From: Methanobrevibacter ruminantium
GTDB lineage: Archaea > Methanobacteriota > Methanobacteria > Methanobacteriales > Methanobacteriaceae
Assembly: GCA_004553595.1 (NCBI GenBank)
Contig: SFKZ01000047.1
Coordinates: 1 to 5,827, forward strand
Direction: 5' to 3'
Length of the DNA: 5,827 nt
The translations under genes and the position numbers were made by a program. Below, piece by piece: positions 1-5,761 of this stretch (position 1 is the stretch's first letter; every line of letters starts with the position of its first letter). The notes under the pieces are model-generated. The model saw only the letters and a list, made by a program, of their open reading frames with translations. It was not told where the DNA came from and ran no database searches.

Positions 1-27
1 CGGTTTGTTGTTTTGCGGTAAAAACAT
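1..27 (-). CDS. Possible start of an outward-reading frame in the left repeat (first nine codons only)
   Basis: Read on the minus strand from 27 to 1, the repeat opens with ATG and gives MFLPQNNKP before running off the window. The ATG lies about 70 nt inside the putative element end, a usual place for a transposase start in an insertion sequence. A weak GGA lies 4 nt upstream of the ATG. Nine codons cannot identify a protein, so the transposase idea rests on position and on the duplicated, gene-breaking context alone. Confidence 0.25.
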
Positions 28-97
28 TTTATCCGATTCAAACCTCTTTTTCTATCTTAGGCTATTTTAGCCAATCCACAACTTTTGATTATAACTC
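1..97 (-). repeat. Left copy of 97-bp perfect terminal inverted repeat (probable end of a mobile element)
   Basis: This stretch is the exact reverse complement of 5731-5827. Identity stops at position 98, where the left copy continues tgcttaat and the reverse complement of the right flank continues attgagtc. Read outward (minus strand) it begins GAGTTATAATCAAAAGTTGT and contains a small palindrome, GGCTATTTTAGCC, at 60-72 on the plus strand. The frame of the following gene is open back to position 95, so the repeat edge may have cut that gene. The repeat is too long and too perfect for chance. I infer that it is one end of an insertion sequence whose body lies outside the window. The family is not recognised with confidence. 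Confidence 0.85.
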
Positions 98-130
98 TGC
101 TTAATAAAACAATATAGAGCAAATAATCAA

Positions 131-2275
131 TTGGAAAGAGAAATTGAAATTATACGAGAAGATGAGAATATATTTCGTATGAATTTTTCAAAAAAAACGG
201 AAGGTGTTTCAACTATTGGACTTGTTTCAGATTCTACTTGGGGTGAAACGAATATCAAAATTTCGAGTCAAATGTGTTATTTTACAGATGATGGTCTATG
301 TAAACGTACTGTTTTTTATAAATTTCATGATGAAGATATAGTAGGCTTTTCTCCTGACAATATTTGTGGTAAAAACTATCAATTTGATAATTTAGGTAGA
401 GTTGTATCAGAGTCATTTCTAACCCAAGATTTACATGGAAATTTTATTGAATATGAAAACAGTCAAGGAATCTCTAAAATAAAATATGAGTATTTAGATT
501 CTGGATATTTATTTAAAGTTAAATATTATGATTTAATGGAAAATCTAGTAACACAAAAAAATGATTTTGGAAGTTTTACTACAATTAAAGTTGAGTATGA
601 TAATGTTGGAAATATTAATAAAACTGAATATTATTTATATGATAATTTAATTGGTTTAACGTTATTTCACAGAAATAAAGATGGTTTAATCGATTGTCGT
701 TGTTTTTTTGGGGAAGAAGGAGTCCCTTTATATATAGCAGGTGCACATAAAATTTGTTATGAATATGATAAACGAAATAATTTAACTCATGTTTCATATT
801 ATGATGAACAAAATAATAATATATATTGTAATTCAGTTGCAAATTATACATATAAATATGATATTTCGGATAAAATAATAGAAGAAAAACAGTATGGTAT
901 TAATAATCAAGAAATAGAAACCAACACTGCAACTATTATTAAACTAAAATATGACATAAATAATAATATAACTGAAAAAGAATTTTATAATTACAATTAT
1001 GACTATGCACCTGAAAATAAAATAGGGTGCTCTATAGAAAAAAGAATCTATAATAAAAAAAATGAACTAATAGAATGTCGCTATTATGATAATAAAAAAG
1101 CTTTATTTAACGATATTCATGGAGTTGCGATTTATAAATATGCATATGATAAGTTAGGTAATTTGATAGAGACAAATTTTTATGATAAATACGAGGCTAA
1201 AACTCTATATGATGGCTTATATTCTTCTATAAAATCTAATTATAATGAAAAAGGACTTATAACCAAGCGAATTATTTATGATATGGATGATAACATTATG
1301 AAATATTCTGATGGTAAAATACCTATAACTATTTTTGAGTATGACAATAAAGGTAATAATACAACAATTAAGTATTTCGATGAAAATGAAAAATTTATTT
1401 CGGGTGAGAAAAAAGAATTTGATCAAATAGGAAGAATAACTATATGGGATTCTGTAGATGAAAATAATAATTTAAATCCTTATGATGGGGTAGCAAGAAT
1501 TGTTTATGATTATACTAATGATTATGAACAAGCAACATTGTATGGAAAAGACAACAATCCTGTTATGGGAGCCTATAATTATTGGATGACAAGAACGTAT
1601 AAAAAAAATGGTAATATTATAAGGGAAGAATACTTTGATTTAGATTCAAAATTATGTTGTTCTTTAGATGGTTATGCAATAAAAGAGATGATATATGATA
1701 TAAAAGGAAATCGTGTTTTCATAGGTTATTATGATAAAGAATCCCAACCGATTGATTATATTTTTAAAGATGGCTCAAGTTTTGCATACTCTTTTTATAA
1801 TCCTGAAGATGATTATCGACCAGTTTATTATAATAAATATGGACAGGAAATTGTGAACATTGAAGTCCCATATGTTAATGGAATTTTTTATGATTCACAG
1901 GCTGCTAATTCAGAAATTGAACTCTATGATTTTATAGTTGAATGGAATACTTGGAAATATGATCCAAATCAACCAGATTATTCGGCTTTAATGGAAGAAA
2001 TGTCTTTAACGGAAGATAAAAGAAAAACCTTAAAACTATATAATAGTAGAAAGGACAAAATATATTCTTGCGATTTTGACAAAGGTAGAATTGGTATCAG
2101 CATAGAGAAAGGCTGGACACCTGCTTTGAATTTTCTAACACAATATGAACGAGTTTTTAATATTCATACTGAAGTAACTTTTATAAATCATAAAACTGTT
2201 ATGGAAGTTAAGGAATATGCCGAAGGAATTCTATTAAAACAGAATCAAAAATATAATGAAAAAATGAATCAATAA
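131..2275 (+). CDS. YD/RHS-like repeat protein with possible PDZ-like C-terminal domain, possibly 5'-truncated
   Basis: This 714-residue protein is rich in Tyr, Asp, Asn and Lys. From about residue 85 to 570 it is built of degenerate units with a core like YDxxGN followed by a YYD or YFD strand. Cores start near residues 156, 212, 243, 274, 307, 339, 371, 404, 430, 459, 490, 522 and 567, mostly 31-33 apart. This resembles YD/RHS-type beta repeats. There is no sign of the conserved RHS core or of a recognisable toxin tip. Residues about 577-660 (VPYVNGIFYDSQAA, then DFIVEWNTW, then GRIGISI) have a PDZ-like look, which is inference. No signal peptide or membrane segment is seen. The start is uncertain: TTG at 131 has only a weak upstream purine run, ATG at 179 has no clear ribosome site, and the frame is open back to 95, at the repeat edge. 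The true N-terminus may therefore be lost. Base composition is very AT-rich (13 G+C in 1201-1260). No function is assigned. Confidence 0.8.
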   Translation: MEREIEIIREDENIFRMNFSKKTEGVSTIGLVSDSTWGETNIKISSQMCYFTDDGLCKRTVFYKFHDEDIVGFSPDNICGKNYQFDNLGRVVSESFLTQDLHGNFIEYENSQGISKIKYEYLDSGYLFKVKYYDLMENLVTQKNDFGSFTTIKVEYDNVGNINKTEYYLYDNLIGLTLFHRNKDGLIDCRCFFGEEGVPLYIAGAHKICYEYDKRNNLTHVSYYDEQNNNIYCNSVANYTYKYDISDKIIEEKQYGINNQEIETNTATIIKLKYDINNNITEKEFYNYNYDYAPENKIGCSIEKRIYNKKNELIECRYYDNKKALFNDIHGVAIYKYAYDKLGNLIETNFYDKYEAKTLYDGLYSSIKSNYNEKGLITKRIIYDMDDNIMKYSDGKIPITIFEYDNKGNNTTIKYFDENEKFISGEKKEFDQIGRITIWDSVDENNNLNPYDGVARIVYDYTNDYEQATLYGKDNNPVMGAYNYWMTRTYKKNGNIIREEYFDLDSKLCCSLDGYAIKEMIYDIKGNRVFIGYYDKESQPIDYIFKDGSSFAYSFYNPEDDYRPVYYNKYGQEIVNIEVPYVNGIFYDSQAANSEIELYDFIVEWNTWKYDPNQPDYSALMEEMSLTEDKRKTLKLYNSRKDKIYSCDFDKGRIGISIEKGWTPALNFLTQYERVFNIHTEVTFINHKTVMEVKEYAEGILLKQNQKYNEKMNQ
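383..1840 (+). repeat. Region encoding about 14 degenerate YD-like repeats of about 32 residues
   Basis: Translated in the frame of the surrounding gene, the pattern aromatic-D-x-x-G-[NRL] recurs: FDNLGR, YDNVGN, YDKRNN, YDINNN, YDKLGN, YNEKGL, YDNKGN, FDQIGR, YKKNGN, YDIKGN. Each is usually followed 8-12 residues later by YYD, YFD or FYD. Spacing is mostly 31-33 residues, with two or three shorter units. The repeat is at protein level only. The units have diverged at DNA level, so this is an old array and not a recent tandem expansion. Confidence 0.7.
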
Positions 2276-2432
2276 AATAAACATAATTTAGACGATAAGA
2301 GTAAAAAATTTAATCAATCCTGCGTATTTAGAAAAGATAAATATTTAGATGTGTTAAAGTTTTTTAAAGACGCTCTGAAAAAGAAAAATTGATGGGCTAA
2401 AAAATGAGGTATAAAAAGAATACGGAGCAAAT
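2276..2432 (+). other. Intergenic gap, mostly an in-frame extension after the repeat-protein stop codon
   Basis: After the TAA at 2273-2275 the same frame stays open for 38 codons, to a TGA at 2390-2392. It reads NKHNLDDKSKK, then KDKYLDVLKFFKDALKKKN. The Lys-rich, amphipathic look suggests a decayed gene tail, or an extension lost to a stop mutation. In DNA this AT-rich, a run of this length can also arise by chance. I see no convincing factor-independent terminator and no clear -35/-10 pair for the downstream operon. A 12-codon ORF at 2404-2442 overlaps the next start and is probably meaningless. Confidence 0.35.
2424..2427 (+). promoter_or_regulatory. Ribosome binding site of the 277-residue protein
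   Basis: GGAG lies 5 nt before the ATG at 2433. It supports that start over any internal one. Confidence 0.6.
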
Positions 2433-3266
2433 ATGGAAATAAAAATACCAGAACAGATACAACTTATATATAATTCTTTTATTCAGGCTCTAAAAGATAA
2501 TAAGGTTGATTATGCCAATCCTTCCTGGGACTTTGGGAATTCCAGAACAATATATTTTGACCTTGAACAGCCTGAAGAGCATTACTTTGGTGGAAGAATA
2601 AGATACAGGTTTTGGGCTGAGGATTCTGATTTGCAGGAAGAGATTGATGAGGTAAAAGATTATTGTGATGAAGATTACTTTAATAATGACAATATTGATT
2701 TTAATAAATCAATGTTCATTCGGGCAAATTCCGAATTACTTATTAATCCGAAATTTAAAAATGAATTAGGTGAATTCACAAATCAATGGAATAAAGATAA
2801 TAACATATTAAGAGCTATTAAACGTCAGCATACGGCGCTGCTTGCTGAATATGTAAATCTTGAGGAGCTTTCTATTGAAAATGTGGATGCTGAAAAGCTC
2901 TTTAATGAACTATTCACGAAACGAATGGAAAGAATAAATTCTTTTTTTGCTACACTTTATAAGAATAAGTTTTTGATTAAGCGAGAAGAATTCTTAAATG
3001 ATTATGAGGACTTTGGAGTTATTAATTATTTAAAGGAACTTTCAAATAATCATATAATTTTGCTATCTAATGTAATTGACGATTGTGTCGAGGGAAAATT
3101 TGCTTATACTTTTGCAAGCAAGGCCAGATTAGTTTTCTTTAATCTTAATCATAATGAAATTAAAATCAGAATTAACCTCGAAAACTTTCAGGAGGAAAGC
3201 ATCAGCCTGGATGAAGATACAATCAGTAAAATAAAAGACTTTTTCCAGCGGCATAAGGATTTATAA
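2433..3266 (+). CDS. Acidic cytoplasmic protein of unknown function (277 residues)
   Basis: I do not recognise this protein. It has no signal peptide, no membrane segment, no cysteine motif and no known catalytic signature. The N-terminal third is strongly acidic (EDSDLQEEIDEVKDYCDEDYF near residues 63-83) and aromatic-rich (YFGGRIRYRFW near 51-61), probably an alpha/beta domain. Residues about 105-215 look largely helical, with many Lys/Glu heptad-like stretches (LFNELFTKRMERINSFFATLYKNKF). The last 60 residues return to beta-type sequence (ARLVFFNLNHNEIKIRINLENF) and then a charged helix. The ATG has GGAG at good spacing. The stop is 2 nt before the next gene, so the two are probably cotranscribed and translationally coupled. 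That next gene encodes an exported transglutaminase-like protein, so this one could be a cytoplasmic partner, an immunity-type protein or simply an operon passenger. None of these can be chosen from sequence. AT-rich (15 G+C in 2701-2760). Confidence 0.85.
   Translation: MEIKIPEQIQLIYNSFIQALKDNKVDYANPSWDFGNSRTIYFDLEQPEEHYFGGRIRYRFWAEDSDLQEEIDEVKDYCDEDYFNNDNIDFNKSMFIRANSELLINPKFKNELGEFTNQWNKDNNILRAIKRQHTALLAEYVNLEELSIENVDAEKLFNELFTKRMERINSFFATLYKNKFLIKREEFLNDYEDFGVINYLKELSNNHIILLSNVIDDCVEGKFAYTFASKARLVFFNLNHNEIKIRINLENFQEESISLDEDTISKIKDFFQRHKDL
3255..3259 (+). promoter_or_regulatory. Ribosome binding site of the transglutaminase-like gene
   Basis: AAGGA lies 9 nt before the ATG at 3269, inside the last codons of the preceding gene. 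Its place fixes the start and implies coupling between the two genes. Confidence 0.6.
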
Positions 3267-3268
3267 AT

Positions 3269-4708
3269 ATGTATAAAAGAGTGTGCATCTTAATACTTTC
3301 TATAAGTTTTATTCAGTTTTGTTTGATTTCACAGACGGCGGATTCAAAGGAATTACCTCCAATTCCAAGCCTCACTCCTGAACAGATTGCACTTTATCCA
3401 ACCGACAAATGGTTTACAGCAGAGCGGCCTGATTATTCTGAGCTTGATGAGCGGGTAAAAAGTCTTGCGAAAGATGGGGAGACTCCTGAGGCTGTTGCTC
3501 TTATAGTGTGCGAAGGACTTGAAACTGATATTGAAAAAGCACGCGCTATTTTTGACTGGATTGCGTATAACGTTGCTTATGATATAAGTTATAGAGTATC
3601 TAAAGGCCCGGATGCATTCACAAAACGAAAATCAATCTGTAATGGCTATGCTGAATTATTCTGTCAGATGGCGGAGGCTGTTAATTTAAAAGCAGTAAAG
3701 GTAGTCGGAATTGGAAACGGAGGAGAAGGCATTGGCCGGGGAGGTCATGCCTGGAATATTGTAAAGCTGCCCGAACGCGATCTTTTGCTGGATTCCTGCT
3801 GGGGTGCTGGTTATGTAACGGGGCTGCATGGAAAGTTCCGCTTTAAGTATTCTCCACAGTGGTTTGATACTCATCCGGCAGCTTTTGCTTATACTCATCT
3901 TCCAGATAGTTTTAATGAAGGTTGTGTGTATCCGCTTTTATCAAAGTCTCAGTTTAATAAACTGGTCTGGCTGCCAGCTTCCAGATTCTGGCCTTATGGA
4001 AATATTAATCCGGTTGAGGACTATCAAAAAAGATTTTGTAAGGGGAATTCTGATCAGCCAATAACCTTTAGTTCTTATAGAAACAGAAGACTAAATGCTG
4101 AATTGATTAAAGCTGATGGTAATGTTAAAAAAGATTTTCACATGATGAATCATGAAGCGGATCTTCATGAACTTAAAGAATATCTTTCTGAAGAAGAGAT
4201 AAAAACTATTCTTGAAAAAAATTATGAAAGTAAAATTGTTTCTCCTGCAACAGATGTACCTTTAGAGTTAATTGCAAAATTCTGTAATGCCTTTAGTGAA
4301 GATTATAATCGTGAAAAATGTTATGAAATAATTGATGGTAAAATTATATGTGATTTTTCAAAAAATGGTGTAAGACTCCCTACAAAAAAAGAATGGCTCT
4401 TGGCATGTGGACAAAAATATCTTAATACAGATATTTCTGAAAAGGATTTTTCTGATGCAGTATGGTATAATAAAAATAACATAAATATTATTCGTATTGT
4501 ATGCCAGACTCTTCCAAATGAAAACAAAATATATGATATGCTGGGAAATGTGAGCGAGCTTTGTTATGATGAAGAAAATGATGAATATGTTTTTATGGGC
4601 GGTAATATGTATTCGTCCCGTGAAGAAATACAGAGTCTGAAAGCAATTCCTTATGATAATTACAAAACATACTCTGGTGCAGCTGGCTTTAGAGTGGTCT
4701 GGGAGTAA
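3269..4708 (+). CDS. Exported transglutaminase-like protein with C-terminal non-catalytic FGE/sulfatase-modifying-factor-like domain
   Basis: Residues 1-24 form a signal peptide: MYKR, a hydrophobic core, then probable cleavage near QTADSKE. There is no good lipobox before Cys18. Residues about 72-213 match the transglutaminase-like/kyphoscoliosis-peptidase family: ARAIFDWIAYNVAYD, then SICNGYAELF with Cys124, GHAWNIVKL with His160 and LLLDSCWGAGY with Asp175, a complete Cys-His-Asp triad. The family's trailing F-x-x-HLPD element follows at 206-213. Such folds act as proteases, cross-linkers or inactive binders, and which applies here is open. Residues about 285-478 follow the FGE-sulfatase pattern: FHMMNHEADLHELKEYL, FCNAFSE, VRLPTKKEWLLACG, NKIYDMLGNVSELC, MGGNMYSS and a terminal GFRVVWE. 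The Cys pair that makes FGE an oxidase near the GFR end is missing, so this half is probably a binding or structural domain. G+C falls sharply between the halves (34 of 60 in 3721-3780, 15 of 60 in 4321-4380). Confidence 0.9.
   Translation: MYKRVCILILSISFIQFCLISQTADSKELPPIPSLTPEQIALYPTDKWFTAERPDYSELDERVKSLAKDGETPEAVALIVCEGLETDIEKARAIFDWIAYNVAYDISYRVSKGPDAFTKRKSICNGYAELFCQMAEAVNLKAVKVVGIGNGGEGIGRGGHAWNIVKLPERDLLLDSCWGAGYVTGLHGKFRFKYSPQWFDTHPAAFAYTHLPDSFNEGCVYPLLSKSQFNKLVWLPASRFWPYGNINPVEDYQKRFCKGNSDQPITFSSYRNRRLNAELIKADGNVKKDFHMMNHEADLHELKEYLSEEEIKTILEKNYESKIVSPATDVPLELIAKFCNAFSEDYNREKCYEIIDGKIICDFSKNGVRLPTKKEWLLACGQKYLNTDISEKDFSDAVWYNKNNINIIRIVCQTLPNENKIYDMLGNVSELCYDEENDEYVFMGGNMYSSREEIQSLKAIPYDNYKTYSGAAGFRVVWE
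4701..4705 (+). promoter_or_regulatory. Ribosome binding site that decides the response-regulator start
   Basis: GGGAG overlaps the last codons of the transglutaminase-like gene and sits 6 nt before ATG 4712. The adjacent TTG at 4709 would be only 3 nt away, so ATG 4712 is the preferred start. Confidence 0.65.
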
Positions 4709-4711
4709 TTG

Positions 4712-5428
4712 ATGTTTCGTGTAGCTATTTGTGAAGATGAAAAAGTAATTCTTGATTTTGAGACTTCCCTTGTAAAAGATTGGGCTGAAACTTCTTTGTG
4801 TAAAGGAGAACTTGAGCTTGATACATACATTTCTTCTGAACAGTTTCTTTTTGAAAGTGAAGATAAAGCTCCTTATGATCTTTTGATTTTTGATATCCAG
4901 ATGAAAAATATGAACGGCATGGAGCTGGCAAAAACTTTGAGGCGACGGGGCTGCGATGCTGTAATCATTTTTATTACCGGAGTTCCAGACTATGCAATTG
5001 AAGGCTATGAGGTTGGGGCAGTGCGTTATATTCTAAAGCCGGTAAAGGCTGAAGTTTTAAATGGCCTGCTGGATAATGTCTGGAAAGAGCGACAGAAAAA
5101 AGCTGATGATTATTTTGTACTTGGACAGGGCTCTGATCTGGAAAAAATCTCTTTTGATAAAATCATTTATATTGAAGCGCGTGGTCATTATGTATTTATG
5201 AAAGGTCTTGATTTTGAACGCGAATGGAAAGCTGGCTTTTCAGAGACTACTGCCGCCTTTGATGAAAAGAGATTTTTTTGTCTCAGGCGTGGGCTTTTGG
5301 TGAATCTTGCACATGTTGCCCGTATTACCCGCACGGACTGTATTCTCGACGGCGGGGAGACGCTGCCGGTTGCCCGCGGGATTTATAAAGAACTTAATGA
5401 GGCTTTTATAGAGTTTTTTAGAAAATAA
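4712..5428 (+). CDS. LytTR-family response regulator (receiver plus LytTR DNA-binding domain)
   Basis: This is a cytoplasmic two-component regulator of 238 residues, the usual size for the AgrA/LytR/VirR class. Residues 1-125 form the receiver: acidic pair Glu8-Asp9 in ICEDE, phospho-acceptor Asp61 in LLIFDIQM, Thr89 in FITG and Lys109 in ILKP. All the residues needed for phosphorylation and switching are present. Residues about 137-238 are the LytTR domain (FDKIIYIEARGHYVF, then FFCLRRGLLVNLAHVARI, then LPVARGIYKELNEAF), which binds direct-repeat sites upstream of target promoters. The start is ATG 4712, 3 nt after the preceding stop, with GGGAG upstream. The kinase gene follows after about 15 nt, so that kinase is the expected phosphodonor. 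LytTR regulators often control exported or surface proteins and their own operons. The transglutaminase-like gene just upstream is a natural candidate, but no LytTR site was identified here. G+C is higher than in the first gene (27 of 60 in 4981-5040). Confidence 0.95.
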   Translation: MFRVAICEDEKVILDFETSLVKDWAETSLCKGELELDTYISSEQFLFESEDKAPYDLLIFDIQMKNMNGMELAKTLRRRGCDAVIIFITGVPDYAIEGYEVGAVRYILKPVKAEVLNGLLDNVWKERQKKADDYFVLGQGSDLEKISFDKIIYIEARGHYVFMKGLDFEREWKAGFSETTAAFDEKRFFCLRRGLLVNLAHVARITRTDCILDGGETLPVARGIYKELNEAFIEFFRK

Positions 5429-5443
5429 TGTATAATAATATTT

Positions 5444-5761
5444 GTGAATAATTTAATAATGTTGGTATTGGTAGCCATTGTTGCTGCTGTCTTTTCAGTC
5501 TTTCTCACAATACTTATTCTCAAGAAAAAATATGACAGACGCTTGTCTGATTTTCAGGATTCTGTTCTCAAAAAACAGAGAGACGAGGTTCAGAATATTT
5601 ACCAGACAATGAGAGCCTGGCGTCATGATTATCACAATCATATGCAGTCTATTAAAGCCATGCTTGAGATGGGGAAGAAAAAAGAATTATCTGAATACTT
5701 AGACAATCTTGAAAAAGATCTTGACTCAATGAGTTATAATCAAAAGTTGTGGATTGGCTAA
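5444..5761 (+). CDS. GHKL-type sensor histidine kinase, truncated after the phospho-acceptor histidine
   Basis: The fragment has 105 residues. Residues 4-26 form a single membrane helix (MLVLVAIVAAVFSVFLTILIL) followed by KKK. A helical, coiled-coil-like linker and the H-box RAWRHDYHNHMQSIKAML come next, with His61 as phospho-acceptor. This RHDxxNH form is typical of kinases that pair with LytTR regulators. The family continues for another 120 or so residues with a GHKL ATPase domain (N, G1 and G2 boxes), and all of that is missing. The break coincides with the edge of the inverted repeat at 5731: residues 1-95 are native, and the last nine (SYNQKLWIG) are encoded by repeat DNA before a stop. 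The fragment cannot autophosphorylate alone, so it is a broken gene or an assembly-edge fragment. The start is uncertain: GTG 5444 and ATG 5459 both lack a clear ribosome site. An ATG at 5428 overlapping the regulator stop opens only a seven-codon frame, MYNNICE, in another phase. Confidence 0.85.
   Translation: MNNLIMLVLVAIVAAVFSVFLTILILKKKYDRRLSDFQDSVLKKQRDEVQNIYQTMRAWRHDYHNHMQSIKAMLEMGKKKELSEYLDNLEKDLDSMSYNQKLWIG

Noticed and set aside
60..72. Terminator hairpin GGCTATTTTAGCC in the repeats
   Set aside because: The stem is only 5 bp with a 3-nt loop, and no T-run follows in either direction at the right place.
615..1426. Minus-strand open frames at 615-851 and 1217-1426 opposite the repeat-protein gene
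   Set aside because: They are rich in Ile, Tyr, Phe, Asn and His, as expected for antisense of AT-rich coding DNA. They have no ribosome sites and lie wholly inside a better-supported gene.
131..2275. RHS polymorphic toxin with the 277-residue protein as its immunity partner
   Set aside because: The first gene has no RHS core motif, no variable toxin tip and no export signal. The 157-bp gap and the different downstream partner make a toxin-immunity reading unsupported.
3269..3340. Lipoprotein signal with Cys18
   Set aside because: The residues before Cys18 (FIQF) do not fit a lipobox, even a relaxed spirochaetal one, because Phe is at -1. A cleavable signal peptide is more likely.
4580..4708. 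Variable region of a diversity-generating retroelement at the FGE-like C-terminus
   Set aside because: Targets of such elements, including a treponemal one, share this fold and a GFR ending. However, no reverse transcriptase, no template repeat and no second copy of this segment is seen in the window.
3686..4931. Frames at 3686-3898 (-), 3828-4064 (+), 4321-4527 (-) and 4725-4931 (-)
   Set aside because: All lie inside genes with clear domain motifs and show no recognisable protein features of their own.
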